Shown piece after piece: positions 9,110 to 18,386 of a stretch of 54,273 bases of DNA (position 1 is its first letter; every line of letters begins with the position of its first letter). The notes under the pieces are model-generated. The model ran no database searches, was not told the origin of the DNA, and worked only from the letters and a program-made list of their open reading frames with translations. The DNA comes from JAPYWM01 sp964489015 (GTDB lineage Bacteria > Bacteroidota > Bacteroidia > SpSt-205). A program made the position numbers and the translations under genes. Location of the stretch: the NCBI GenBank assembly GCA_964489015.1, contig CAZAXD010000011.1, positions 1 through 54,273 of the forward strand, read 5' to 3'.

Positions 9110-10276
9110 GTGCGAAGGGACCTAGTCGGGTACATGGCGACGCTGGCCCTTACCCGGGGCCAACCTCTCTTAGAAGCGCTGGTAGTCTCGACCCTGCTGC
9201 CCGTAGAGGCCTTTGGCACCTGGAGCTGGGCCCTCATTTTATGGGGGCTTGCCGTCAGTCTGACGCACTTTGGTCTGCCAGCTGCTACCCTGCGCTACAG
9301 CGCTCTGCCAGGACTAGACAAAGCGCAGCTCTTGGGTTATGTACTCTATCAAAGTCGCTGGAGTCTCCTAGCGGCAACGAGTCTGTATGGAATCCTAAGC
9401 TGGACTATCCCCTGGGGAGTAAGGCGGCTATGCTGGTTCCTCTTTCCTCTCTTATGGACCCAGCAAATAGGCGAAATCCTGCGGAGCTTTTTACGGGGAC
9501 AATATATCAACGCAGCGGTGGCTCGCTGGCAAGGGGCTTATAGCTTGCTGACGCTAGCTAGCTTATCAGTGGGGGCAGCCCTTGGCGGCTTATCTGGGGC
9601 TATCTGGGGCAAAGCTTTGCAGGCCGTGTGGCAGGTCATCCTGGCGATTTGGCTATTACCGCTACCGCGTCCTGTGAGGGCGAGACCTATAGCTGGCTTC
9701 TGGCGCTTTGCCTGGCGCGCTTACTGGGGTAACCTAGCGCACGACCTTCTATTTTACTTACCGGGTGCTCTGCTCGGCTGGCGAGTTCGCAACCCGATCC
9801 CAGTGGCTTATTGGCGCTGGGCAACGCTTATTCCGCTAAATCTCCGCCAGCTAGCGACTTACTTCATCCTTTACCTTTATCCCAAGTGGGTAGCGGATCC
9901 AGCCCCTGCAAGGGTGCTGTACCAGCGGTATCGCCCTTATGTCTGGCTTGGGAGCTTGGCTGTATACGGGGCTGGGGCTTTGTGGGTATTTCTGTGGGAC
10001 TTCTTTCCTGGAGAGGCTTATGCACCGGCCAAAGGACCTTATTTATTAGCTACGGGAGTGGGGTTCCTATGGAGCACAGAGGCGGTTTTACTACCCAATT
10101 TACTCTCTGCCAAAGGAGACATAGGGGCTTACACCCAATCGTATTTGTTAGGCTTTCTCGTCGCTGTGTCTATCCTAGGCTGGGCAGGCACCAACTTGTA
10201 CCTCTACCTTATCGGCTTAGGTCTAGCTGGACTCGTTAGTGCTGCCGTGAGCTTGTACCGACTGCGACGGCATTAG
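9110..10276 (+). CDS. Polysaccharide flippase-like membrane protein (MOP/Wzx superfamily)
   Basis: 388 residues with about 11-12 hydrophobic helices and small basic loops, in the arrangement of polysaccharide or lipid-linked-oligosaccharide exporters of the MATE/MOP fold. The N-terminal RRDLVGYMATLALTRG is typical of the first helix region. It would translocate a lipid-linked glycan across the inner membrane. No glycosyltransferase cluster surrounds it, so the cargo is unknown. I use GTG 9110 because of the promoter box; the open frame extends 18 codons upstream into the divergent methyltransferase gene. thrS follows 26 bases downstream with its own promoter. Confidence 0.75.
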   Translation: MRRDLVGYMATLALTRGQPLLEALVVSTLLPVEAFGTWSWALILWGLAVSLTHFGLPAATLRYSALPGLDKAQLLGYVLYQSRWSLLAATSLYGILSWTIPWGVRRLCWFLFPLLWTQQIGEILRSFLRGQYINAAVARWQGAYSLLTLASLSVGAALGGLSGAIWGKALQAVWQVILAIWLLPLPRPVRARPIAGFWRFAWRAYWGNLAHDLLFYLPGALLGWRVRNPIPVAYWRWATLIPLNLRQLATYFILYLYPKWVADPAPARVLYQRYRPYVWLGSLAVYGAGALWVFLWDFFPGEAYAPAKGPYLLATGVGFLWSTEAVLLPNLLSAKGDIGAYTQSYLLGFLVAVSILGWAGTNLYLYLIGLGLAGLVSAAVSLYRLRRH

Positions 10277-10288
10277 CAGGCATCTTAG

Positions 10289-10296
10289 TAGCTTTG
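10289..10296 (+). promoter_or_regulatory. -7 promoter box TAGCTTTG for thrS
   Basis: Perfect consensus six bases before ATG 10303. The first in-frame start of the open frame (TTG 10294) overlaps the box itself and is therefore unlikely. Confidence 0.6.
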
Positions 10297-10302
10297 CATG
10301 GC

Positions 10303-12216
10303 ATGATTGAGCTTAGGTGGCGCGGACAACCTTTTACAGCGGAAGCCTCCCCCGAAGAGCCATTAGGCCAGGTTCTACTCAGGCTTGGGCTGCCAGCTGG
10401 CACAGAAATTCTCACGGCCAAGGTAGGTGACCAGATTCATGAGCTTTCGGCCCCGGTGAGCACCCATGTGGCCTTTGAGCTATTGGGCTGGGAAGCCCCC
10501 GAGGGCAAAATGGTCTTTTGGCACTCGAGTGCTCACCTCTTAGCCGAGGCACTCGAAGCCTTCTGGCCAGACTGCAAGCTCACGATCGGGCCACCTATTG
10601 AAAACGGCTTCTATTACGATGTAGACTTTGGCAGTCAAGGGCCGACACCGGAAGACTTTGCTAAGATCGAGGCCAAGATCCTCGAGCTAGCCCAGCGGCC
10701 TGTCTATTTCGAACGGGTACCTACGACCCGAGAAGAGGCCTTGGCTTACTATCAGAAACAGCAAAACCCCTATAAGCAGGAAATCATTCAGACCCTGCCT
10801 CCCAATGAAGCGGTGACTTTTTACCGATCTGGGCGTTTCTTGGACCTCTGTCGCGGTCCCCACTTATGGCATTCTGGTCCCGTCAAAGCCGCCAAGGTCC
10901 TCTCCTTGGCTGGGGCTTACTGGCGCGGCGATAGCCGAAATCCGCAGCTGACTCGGGTCTACGCGATTACCTTTCCCTCGCAAGAAGAGCTACAGGCTTA
11001 TCTCCATCAGCTCGAGGAGGCCGCCAAACGAGACCATCGAAATCTCGGCCGCCAGCTCGACTTATTTTCTTTTCATGAAGAGGGACCCGGCTTTCCTTTT
11101 TGGCATCCAAAGGGAATGCGTCTGCGCCATGCCCTCCAAGAATGGCTACGGCAAAAGCTCTATCTCCATGGTTACGAAGAGATTCAAACCCCTATCATCC
11201 TTACCCAAAAGTTATGGGAGCAGTCCGGCCATTATGAGAATTACCGCCAAAACATGTACTTCACCACTATCGATGAAGCACCTTATGCGGTCAAACCGAT
11301 GAATTGCCCGGGCAGCACTATCGTTTACCGAACGCGGCTTCGCTCTTACCGGGACTTGCCCCTGCGCTTATTTGAGTATGGTCTCGTCCATCGGCATGAG
11401 CTTTCCGGGGTGTTGACAGGACTTTTTCGGGTACGGGCTTTCACGCAGGACGATGCCCATATCTACTGTACGCCCGAGCAAATCCAAGGTGAGATTCAGA
11501 AGCTTCTGCAACTAATCGATGAGGTGTATTCGGCATTTGGCTTTTCCGAACGAGAGATTTACCTGTCGACCCGACCTGAAAATTATATTGGTGATCTGAG
11601 CTTATGGAATGCAGCTGAGGCAGCGCTGGAAGAAGCTTTGCGCACTGTGGGCCTCCCTTATCAGGTCAACCCCGGAGATGGGGCATTTTATGGGCCCAAG
11701 ATAGACTTTGTCATTCGGGATAGCCTTCGGCGGCGGTGGCAGCTTGGTACGATCCAGCTAGACTTTTCTATGCCGCGCCGCTTTGGACTCACCTACGTAG
11801 GCCAAGACGGGGCGCCCCATGTACCGGTCATGATTCACAGAGCCCTGCTCGGATCTTTCGAACGGTTTATCGGCGTGCTTCTCGAACATACCGCCGGTGA
11901 GCTGCCCGGCTGGCTCGCCCCCGTTCAAGTCAAGGTATTACCCGTTAGCGAAAAGTTTCTCCCGTATGGTCAGGAGATTTTAGCCTCCCTTCAGCATCAC
12001 AGACTACGGGCCGAGCTCGATACCTCCAGTGAGAAGCTGAGCAAAAAGATTCGTCAAGCTGAGCAGGAGAAGGTGCCTATGATCTGGATCGTAGGTCAGA
12101 AGGAAGCCGAGTTGCAGACGGTCTCTATCCGAGATCGCCGCAGTCGGACCCAAGTGGAAGGCGTGCCTTTGGTCGATGCAATTACGAACCTTCAAGACCT
12201 CTGTCGAACGCCCTAA
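10303..12216 (+). CDS. thrS: Threonyl-tRNA synthetase
   Basis: 637 residues, full length. It charges tRNA-Thr with threonine in the cytosol. Domain order: N-terminal TGS domain (about 1-60); editing domain with the HSSAH motif near residue 73, the paired metal-site motif of the second additional domain; class II catalytic core with MNCPG (zinc-ligand Cys), a motif 2 region around YGLVHRHELSG, the DDAHIY zinc-ligand region and the motif 3 region at MIHRALLGS; and a C-terminal anticodon-binding domain. The start MIELRWRG follows a perfect promoter box. The stop codon TAA forms part of the next gene's promoter box. Confidence 0.96.
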   Translation: MIELRWRGQPFTAEASPEEPLGQVLLRLGLPAGTEILTAKVGDQIHELSAPVSTHVAFELLGWEAPEGKMVFWHSSAHLLAEALEAFWPDCKLTIGPPIENGFYYDVDFGSQGPTPEDFAKIEAKILELAQRPVYFERVPTTREEALAYYQKQQNPYKQEIIQTLPPNEAVTFYRSGRFLDLCRGPHLWHSGPVKAAKVLSLAGAYWRGDSRNPQLTRVYAITFPSQEELQAYLHQLEEAAKRDHRNLGRQLDLFSFHEEGPGFPFWHPKGMRLRHALQEWLRQKLYLHGYEEIQTPIILTQKLWEQSGHYENYRQNMYFTTIDEAPYAVKPMNCPGSTIVYRTRLRSYRDLPLRLFEYGLVHRHELSGVLTGLFRVRAFTQDDAHIYCTPEQIQGEIQKLLQLIDEVYSAFGFSEREIYLSTRPENYIGDLSLWNAAEAALEEALRTVGLPYQVNPGDGAFYGPKIDFVIRDSLRRRWQLGTIQLDFSMPRRFGLTYVGQDGAPHVPVMIHRALLGSFERFIGVLLEHTAGELPGWLAPVQVKVLPVSEKFLPYGQEILASLQHHRLRAELDTSSEKLSKKIRQAEQEKVPMIWIVGQKEAELQTVSIRDRRSRTQVEGVPLVDAITNLQDLCRTP

Positions 12217-12221
12217 ATTTG
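12214..12221 (+). promoter_or_regulatory. -7 promoter box TAAATTTG overlapping the thrS stop codon
   Basis: Its first three bases are the TAA stop of thrS. It ends four bases before ATG 12226. Confidence 0.55.
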
Positions 12222-12225
12222 GGCT

Positions 12226-13395
12226 ATGCACTGGCCGGCTTTTCTGCTTTTAGGTCTGACGCTAGCCCAAGCCTTACCCGATACGATTTGGGGCTTCGAC
12301 GTGGGTCATGACAGTAGCACCTTCACCCAAAACAAGCTCTTTAGCGGCGGTTGGAGCATACGGCATTATAGGAAGAACCTCGGCGACTGGCGAGAAACCC
12401 GCCGTGACACCATCCTGCTAGACGCTTCGTATCGGATTCTGTCTTGGACCGTCTGGGTAGACACCACAGCGGGCCTCCTGAGCTTTGCGCCATCTGACCG
12501 GTATGAAATCACCTATAGTAGTCCAGGCGAAGTGATCATCACTCACTATGGCTATCAAGACCCGATCTTTGTGCCGCTGCGGCGTTACTACGGCTATGGG
12601 TGGGCGCCGGGGGTAGATACCCTGACGACGGGATGGCTGGGCGTATTGGTCATAGACCACAACCTGATTACGGGCAGTGCCTTTTGGCCCATGCCCTTTC
12701 AGTGGCTGAAGGGCCACTGGGGAGATAGCTTGCGGGTGGAAGAGTTTGATGGGGGCGTTCAGGTCTTCATTGAATCGAGCGGTTATGCTTTAAAACGGCG
12801 CTTAGCAGCCTGCGACAGCTTTCTAGTCTATCAAACTAGCGGGGGCAGCCGCACCTGGCAGGGGGAGACAGCCTTGTGCTACGACGCCTTAGGACGAGTG
12901 ACCGAGTACCAGGATAGCTTTTGCACCCCGATAGAGTGTATGAAGGTCCTTCGCACCTGGTCTTATCATAGTAATGGCTTGCCAGATTGGGACTCTACCC
13001 ACACTTGGATATACACGCCGACAGGCCAGCTACTGGGTAGTGTCGGCTATGCGCGCACGTATCAGTGGGATGGGCAGGGGCGCCTCATTGGTGCTACCTA
13101 TCCCTTTCAGCGGTACGTGCTGATTTACAGCAGTGGGCAAGTGTTAAGTCTTGCCTCCCGAACTGCCCCTTCTTTGAATGCCTTTGCCTACTTAGGGCCG
13201 GAGCGGGCGGTCCTCATTCAAGCCTCCGGACTGACGTATCTGACCCTATACACTACACAAGGGGAAAAGGTCTGGTCCGCTCAGGGTGTAGCAGGAGATA
13301 AAGTAAGCCTCCCACCCACGCTAGCCCATGGCGTGTACCTATTGCGGGGTGTCACAGCTGAAAGTTCCCACCACAGCCTAGTCTACATAGAGTAG
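12226..13395 (+). CDS. Secreted protein with YD-like motifs and T9SS-type C-terminal sorting domain
   Basis: 389 residues. An N-terminal signal peptide (MHWPAFLLLGLTLAQA) is followed by a Trp/Tyr/Asp-rich beta domain. Phrases such as YDALGRVTEYQDS and WDGQGRLIGATY resemble the degenerate YD repeats found in many Bacteroidota extracellular proteins. The last 65 or so residues (LTLYTTQGEKVW, then HGVYLLRGV) have the pattern of a type A T9SS sorting domain, so export through T9SS and surface attachment or release are likely. Activity is unknown. The broken gene at 19716-20940 is of the same general type. Its own promoter box overlaps the thrS stop. Confidence 0.7.
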   Translation: MHWPAFLLLGLTLAQALPDTIWGFDVGHDSSTFTQNKLFSGGWSIRHYRKNLGDWRETRRDTILLDASYRILSWTVWVDTTAGLLSFAPSDRYEITYSSPGEVIITHYGYQDPIFVPLRRYYGYGWAPGVDTLTTGWLGVLVIDHNLITGSAFWPMPFQWLKGHWGDSLRVEEFDGGVQVFIESSGYALKRRLAACDSFLVYQTSGGSRTWQGETALCYDALGRVTEYQDSFCTPIECMKVLRTWSYHSNGLPDWDSTHTWIYTPTGQLLGSVGYARTYQWDGQGRLIGATYPFQRYVLIYSSGQVLSLASRTAPSLNAFAYLGPERAVLIQASGLTYLTLYTTQGEKVWSAQGVAGDKVSLPPTLAHGVYLLRGVTAESSHHSLVYIE

Positions 13396-13422
13396 CCAAT
13401 CTCCCCAACTTCGTGGGGTTGG
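13396..13422 (+). terminator. Possible hairpin terminator after the T9SS cargo gene
   Basis: CCAA, a three-base bulge, then CCCCA pairs with TGGGG TTGG around a six-base loop (ACTTCG). There is no T-run after it, so an intrinsic terminator is only possible. Confidence 0.3.
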
Positions 13423-13447
13423 GACGGACCTGATGGCTGGTTTTCGC

Positions 13448-13455
13448 TACCTTTG
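13448..13455 (+). promoter_or_regulatory. -7 promoter box TACCTTTG for rseP
   Basis: Perfect consensus five bases before ATG 13461. Confidence 0.65.
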
Positions 13456-13460
13456 AAAAG

Positions 13461-14768
13461 ATGTTGACGCTGGTGCTGTTTCTCTTGGCACTTGGGGTAC
13501 TGGTTTTCATTCACGAGCTAGGGCATTTTTTGCCTGCTAAGCTCTTTGGCATGCGGGTCGAGAAGTTTTATCTTTTCTTTGACTGGCCGCGTAAGCTTTA
13601 CAGCTTCAAGCGAGGGGGAACGGAATATGGGATCGGCCTTTTACCCTTGGGCGGCTATGTCAAAATCGCTGGCATGGTAGACGAGTCTTCGCTCAAGGAA
13701 AAGCGTGACTTGTCAGCGCCACCGGCCCCTGATGAGTTTCGAGCTAAGCCCCTTTATCAACGAGCTCTCGTAATCGCTGGGGGCCCGCTGGCCAATGCTT
13801 TTTACGCTTACGTGGTCTTTTTTCTCATTCTCCTGATAGGAGGCCGGGAACGGTTGGCCTATCATGAATGGGCCATGGGGCTGGAAGCGGTGCCTCTACT
13901 CGGCATCCAGGAAGGTGATCAAATGCTGGCGGTCAATGATCAGCCTGCCTATGCCGATGTACTCCTATCACCGGAGTGGCTTACAAGAGATGCGCCTACG
14001 ATAACCCTGCTGAGAGCAGGACAGCCCCTTACTGTGACGCTGACACCATCCGTGCGGGACACGCTGCTACGTTGGCTTTTGCAAAAGCGAGAGGTTTTTG
14101 AGCTACGGTTGCCAGCGGTGGTTGATCCAGCGCCAGGGGGGCCGGCTGACCAAGCTGGCCTGCAAAGTGGCGATACGATTCTTATGCTCAATGATACCCC
14201 CGTTAGCAGCTTTCAGCATCTTAGGCGCCTCTTGCAAGCTGTACCAGCTGATACAGTCCAGCTCTTGCTTGGCACGTCTACGGGACGCATGAGCAAAAGC
14301 GTTCGGCTAGATAGCCTCAAACGGCTACAGGTCCGCCCTAAAGTGCAGCTACCCACTCACATACAGAAACTCTCCGTTTTGCAAGCTTTGGGCGCTGGGA
14401 CCGACTTACTTATCCGCTCGACTAGTTTACAGCTAAAAGGCTTTATGCTGCTGCTGACGGGACGCCTACGCCCATCGGAAAGTCTCTCTGGTCCCATAGG
14501 AATAGCCCAGATGACTGCGCGTCAATTTGAAGAAGGTGGATGGGTCCAGCTCATCACCTTTTCGGCTTTGCTAAGCCTGATTTTGGCGATTATGAACCTG
14601 CTGCCGATTCCCCTTTTAGATGGCGGGCATCTGGTCTTTCTCGGGCTAGAGGCTATTCTTCGCCGCGAGCCCTCTCAAAAGGTTCGCGAGGTAGCCCAAT
14701 ATGTGGGGCTGGCCATCATTGTACTGCTCATGGTTTTTGCTTTGTGGAATGACCTCAAGCGGTTATGA
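13461..14768 (+). CDS. rseP: Site-2 intramembrane zinc metalloprotease RseP
   Basis: 435 residues, normal for the M50B family. The HELGH zinc site lies at residues 18-22 in the first membrane helix, and the second active-site motif PLLDGGH at about 384-390 supplies the third ligand Asp. One or two PDZ-like regions lie between (around 130-300), where the peptide AGLQSGDTI matches a PDZ carboxylate-loop region. The family cleaves anti-sigma factors or remnant signal peptides within the inner membrane. A perfect promoter box sits five bases upstream. The stop overlaps the next start by ATGA, so translation of the TPR gene is probably coupled. Confidence 0.93.
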   Translation: MLTLVLFLLALGVLVFIHELGHFLPAKLFGMRVEKFYLFFDWPRKLYSFKRGGTEYGIGLLPLGGYVKIAGMVDESSLKEKRDLSAPPAPDEFRAKPLYQRALVIAGGPLANAFYAYVVFFLILLIGGRERLAYHEWAMGLEAVPLLGIQEGDQMLAVNDQPAYADVLLSPEWLTRDAPTITLLRAGQPLTVTLTPSVRDTLLRWLLQKREVFELRLPAVVDPAPGGPADQAGLQSGDTILMLNDTPVSSFQHLRRLLQAVPADTVQLLLGTSTGRMSKSVRLDSLKRLQVRPKVQLPTHIQKLSVLQALGAGTDLLIRSTSLQLKGFMLLLTGRLRPSESLSGPIGIAQMTARQFEEGGWVQLITFSALLSLILAIMNLLPIPLLDGGHLVFLGLEAILRREPSQKVREVAQYVGLAIIVLLMVFALWNDLKRL

Positions 14769-16486
14769 GGGGTCTTATCCTAGGGGTTCTATTAGCGTCA
14801 GGGGCGTGGGCCCAGCCGGATCCCAGCGAAGCCGTGCTATTATTTCGCATGGGGGCTTATGCCGAAGCACAGACTGCCTTTGAACGTCTCTATCGACAAA
14901 ACAAAGACCGCCTGTGGGCCGCGTATGCGCTTGAATGCCTTCTACGACAAAATAAGCTGAGCGAAGCGGAACGCTGGCTAGTCCAGGAGCAAAAGAGCCA
15001 ACGCCGCTCAGAACCTTGGATTCGCGCATGGCGGGGGCGCATCGCCCTAGCGAAGGGCGACTCCAGCTATAAGGATTGGGAGTCTATTCTAACCTTGCCC
15101 GAAGTCCCCTCCCCCTTGTATGAAGATCTCGCTGAAGCAGCCGACCGCGTATGGGGTGCGTCGGATTGGCAGCTCCGCTTTTTGGAGGAAGCCCAAAAAC
15201 GAAGCCCTAATCCAGCCGCTTACGCACCGCTTTTCATCCGAGCATATGAAGCGCAGGGGGCTTTCGACAAGGCCTGGCCTATGTGGCTTATTACCTGGCA
15301 GAGTGGCCAAATTTCGACAGACTCCCTCCTTCAGATTTTAGCTCGTTACAGAGTCGAGCTCCACGTCTCGCTGGAAGCGTTAGAGTTACCCCTGATGCAG
15401 CTTTACCAGGGGCAGTCCCCGCCTCCTGCTTATGCACAGGTCATGGTTCGGTTTTACCTAAGTGCACAGGACTATGAAGAAGCACTTCGCCACGCTAAAG
15501 CTCTCTACAAGCAGACCGGCCGCTGCGAGGCCCTCTATGAGGTGGCCTTCAGCGCGGAAGCCAGCGCAGCCCTGCGTACAGCCCACCGAGCCTACGAAGC
15601 TTTACTAACCGTAGGCGAAACCTGTCCTTATTATCAAGCAGCACTACAGCACTATCTAGCGGTCGATGCCCTGCTCCATCAGCCGAAGAGCGCTCTCCAA
15701 AAAGTAGATAGCCTCCTGCATACCAACCCCGGCAATCCCGCCTTGTTATTGGAAAAGGCGCGGTGGCTCCTAGCCCTTGGACAAGCCTCTGCTATTTCCT
15801 CGCTCTTGGATACCTTGAAGCCCGTCACCGCAGGACTTATCGCTCAAAAGTACTTTTACCTAGCAGAAGCAGCCCTTCTAAGCGAAAATCCGCTTCAAGC
15901 CCGCCTGTATCTCCTCGAAGTCGAATCCCGCCTTCCCGAATCCGCCTGGCTCTCCACAGCTTACTACAAGCTAGCCGAACTCGCTTTTTTTCAAGGTGAA
16001 TTTGAACTGGCCAAGACCCGCTTACGCTTACTCAAAAACAACACCCAGGATGAGCTGGCAAACGATGCGATCGAGCTTTTCTGGCTCATCCACGATAATC
16101 TCAAGCCTGACACCCTTACCGAACCGCTTAGACTCTTTGCGCTGGCGCTGCTGAGCGAACGCCAGCAGCAGTTAGCCAAAGCCCAAAAGCTGGCAGATAG
16201 CCTGGAAAAAGGCTGGAAAGGACATGCCATCACCGACGACGTCTATTGGCTCCAGAGCCGCTTGGCCCTTGCTACGCAGGATACAACCCGAGCTAAGGTC
16301 TATTTAGCCCTACTAGCCGATTACCCGGACCCAGAGAGCTTGTATCGAGACGAAGCCTTATACACCTTAGCGCGCCTAAGCCGTCCGGAAGCCGCTACCC
16401 GTTATTACGAGCGGCTTTTGAGAGAGGTCCCTAATAGCTTGTATGCTCGGTTGGCACGGTACGCAGTCAGTGAGCTAGCCCGCTAA
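14765..16486 (+). CDS. Exported TPR-repeat protein
   Basis: 573 residues with a signal peptide (MRGLILGVLLASGAWAQ) followed almost entirely by helical pairs with TPR-like spacing, such as GAYAEAQTAFERLY, DYEEALRHAKALYK and GEFELAKTRLRLL. It is probably a periplasmic scaffold, similar to many Bacteroidota TPR proteins encoded beside cell-envelope proteases. It overlaps the rseP stop by four bases (ATGA) and has no promoter box of its own, so it is likely cotranscribed with rseP and may function with it. No catalytic motif was seen. Confidence 0.8.
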   Translation: MRGLILGVLLASGAWAQPDPSEAVLLFRMGAYAEAQTAFERLYRQNKDRLWAAYALECLLRQNKLSEAERWLVQEQKSQRRSEPWIRAWRGRIALAKGDSSYKDWESILTLPEVPSPLYEDLAEAADRVWGASDWQLRFLEEAQKRSPNPAAYAPLFIRAYEAQGAFDKAWPMWLITWQSGQISTDSLLQILARYRVELHVSLEALELPLMQLYQGQSPPPAYAQVMVRFYLSAQDYEEALRHAKALYKQTGRCEALYEVAFSAEASAALRTAHRAYEALLTVGETCPYYQAALQHYLAVDALLHQPKSALQKVDSLLHTNPGNPALLLEKARWLLALGQASAISSLLDTLKPVTAGLIAQKYFYLAEAALLSENPLQARLYLLEVESRLPESAWLSTAYYKLAELAFFQGEFELAKTRLRLLKNNTQDELANDAIELFWLIHDNLKPDTLTEPLRLFALALLSERQQQLAKAQKLADSLEKGWKGHAITDDVYWLQSRLALATQDTTRAKVYLALLADYPDPESLYRDEALYTLARLSRPEAATRYYERLLREVPNSLYARLARYAVSELAR

Positions 16487-16490
16487 TTCG

Positions 16491-16498
16491 TACCTTTG
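16491..16498 (+). promoter_or_regulatory. -7 promoter box TACCTTTG for adk
   Basis: Perfect consensus, four bases after the upstream stop and five before ATG 16504. Confidence 0.65.
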
Positions 16499-16503
16499 GC
16501 CAA

Positions 16504-17073
16504 ATGCAGGTTTTGCTGCTCATGGGCCCCCCTGGCGCCGGCAAGGGTACGCAGTCTCAGCGTTTAGCTCAGCGGTTGGGACTCGAGCTCTTGGTAATGG
16601 GAGACCTCCTCCGGGAGGAGATTCGACGGGAAACGCCCCTGGGTCAAGAGATTCGAGCGATTGTCGAGTCGGGCGCTTTGGTGCCGGATCCGCTGGTGAT
16701 CCGACTCATTGAAGCGCGTCTGTGCTCAGGCAAGCATTACATCCTGGATGGATTTCCCCGCACTATACCCCAAGCCCAAGCGCTGGAAGCGCTCCTAGCC
16801 CGCCTGCATGCGCATTTGTGTGCAGCGATAAGCCTGGAGGTCCCTCATGCCGAGCTACTCGAGCGGCTCTTGCGCCGTAGCCAAATCGAAGGGCGGGCCG
16901 ACGACAAGCCCGAAACTATCGAAAAGCGCCTCATGGAATACCAACAAAAGACTCAGCCCCTTCTGGATTACTACAGCGAGCGAAAGGCTCTCCATGTGAT
17001 TGACGGCACGGGGCCTATCGAGGCGATTACCGAGCGCATCCTAAGCACCGTTCAAAATTGTTTCAAAAAATAA
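16504..17073 (+). CDS. adk: Adenylate kinase
   Basis: 189 residues, the short form without the zinc/LID insertion. It interconverts ATP + AMP and 2 ADP in the cytosol. The P-loop GPPGAGKGTQ is at residues 8-17, the AMP-binding DGFPRT at about 82-87, and the LID arginine region as RADDKPETIEKR. It starts five bases after a perfect promoter box. Its stop TAA shares its last base with the ATG of ribBA (TAATG), indicating an adk-ribBA operon. Confidence 0.96.
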   Translation: MQVLLLMGPPGAGKGTQSQRLAQRLGLELLVMGDLLREEIRRETPLGQEIRAIVESGALVPDPLVIRLIEARLCSGKHYILDGFPRTIPQAQALEALLARLHAHLCAAISLEVPHAELLERLLRRSQIEGRADDKPETIEKRLMEYQQKTQPLLDYYSERKALHVIDGTGPIEAITERILSTVQNCFKK

Positions 17074-18386
17074 TGACCGACATCCCGATCGATAGCATCG
17101 AAGCCGCCGTGACGGCACTCAAAGCCGGCAAGATGATAATCGTAGTCGATGATCCCGATCGGGAAAACGAAGGTGACCTGGTCATGGCGGCGGAGTTTGT
17201 GACGCCAGAAGCCATTAACTTCATGGCTCGGGAAGCCCGTGGCCTGATTTGTGTACCTCTGACTGAGGAACGCGCCCGAGCTCTCCAGCTCCCGCTCATG
17301 GTTAGTCAAAACACCGCTCCCCATGGAACCGCCTTCACGGTCTCGGTAGATTACATTGGCGAGGTGCCTGTCACAGGCATCTCTGCTGCTGATCGGGCCA
17401 GGACCATTCGCGCCTTGGCTGATCCTGCGGTGAAGCCAGAAGATTTTGCCCGGCCGGGTCACGTCTTTCCCCTCGTAGCCAAGCCCGATGGCGTTTTGCG
17501 GCGCAGCGGCCACACCGAAGCGGCTATCGACCTTATGCGCCTCGCTGGACTCACCCCAGTCGCTGTCATCGTCGAGATCATGAACGAAGACGGCTCCATG
17601 GCTCGCCTACCAACTCTCCGCCAGCTGGCAGATGAGTGGCAAATACCCCTTATCACCATACAAGACCTCATCGCTTATCGCCTCCGAACCGAGTCTACCA
17701 TCATTCGTGAGGTGATCGTAGACATGCCCACTAAATACGGTCATTTCAAGCTATACGCTTACCGACACAAATACACCCAGGATGCCCATATTGCCTTAGT
17801 CAAGGGCACTTGGGCACCTGATGAGCCGGTGCTGGTACGAGTTCACTCTTCCTGTTTTACCGGGGATATTATTGGCTCTCTACGCTGTGATTGTGGCAAT
17901 CAGCTTGCGCTCGCCCTCGAGAAAATCGAGTCCGCCGGCAAAGGCGTTTTAGTTTACATCCAACAAGAAGGGCGCGGTATCGGCTTAATCCCCAAGATGC
18001 ACGCCTATTATCTCCAAGAACAAGGATTAGACACCGTAGAAGCCAACCTAGCCTTAGGCTACGCCGCGGATGAGCGGGAATACGGCACAGGCGCTCAAAT
18101 CTTACGGGACCTCGGCGTCCACAAAATGCGCCTTCTCACCAATAACCCCAAAAAACGAGCAGGCCTTGCCGGCTTTGGGCTCGAGATCGTCGAGGTGCTA
18201 CCCCTCGTCACCAAGCCTAACCCCCACAATCAAAAATACCTTCAAACGAAAAAAACCCGACTGGGGCACTTATTGCCCGATGATATTTTATTTTCCAATG
18301 CAGAAGCGGGAGAAGATACTACCCAGGATGTCGTCGGGTGTGATCTCCCCAGTAATCTCTCCGATGGCTCGGCTCGCTCGGCGTAG
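17073..18386 (+). CDS. ribBA: Bifunctional DHBP synthase / GTP cyclohydrolase II
   Basis: 437 residues; supplies both precursors of riboflavin. The N-terminal RibB domain (about 1-205) shows DDPDRENEGDL, the acidic metal/substrate loop, and the GHTEA motif. The C-terminal RibA domain has the zinc cysteines (SSCFTGD, then LRCDCGNQL) and the catalytic EGRGIGL region. Start ATG 17073 overlaps the adk stop; the frame opens five codons earlier inside adk. The protein has about 35 residues beyond the usual end (after TRLGHLL). They are encoded on DNA that also encodes, antisense, the conserved C-terminus of MnmE. The extension is probably incidental. Confidence 0.95.
   Translation: MTDIPIDSIEAAVTALKAGKMIIVVDDPDRENEGDLVMAAEFVTPEAINFMAREARGLICVPLTEERARALQLPLMVSQNTAPHGTAFTVSVDYIGEVPVTGISAADRARTIRALADPAVKPEDFARPGHVFPLVAKPDGVLRRSGHTEAAIDLMRLAGLTPVAVIVEIMNEDGSMARLPTLRQLADEWQIPLITIQDLIAYRLRTESTIIREVIVDMPTKYGHFKLYAYRHKYTQDAHIALVKGTWAPDEPVLVRVHSSCFTGDIIGSLRCDCGNQLALALEKIESAGKGVLVYIQQEGRGIGLIPKMHAYYLQEQGLDTVEANLALGYAADEREYGTGAQILRDLGVHKMRLLTNNPKKRAGLAGFGLEIVEVLPLVTKPNPHNQKYLQTKKTRLGHLLPDDILFSNAEAGEDTTQDVVGCDLPSNLSDGSARSA

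Noticed and set aside
12226..13395. RHS toxin based on YD-like phrases
   Set aside because: The protein is short, has few degenerate repeats, no RHS core or toxin tip, and a T9SS-like C-terminus.
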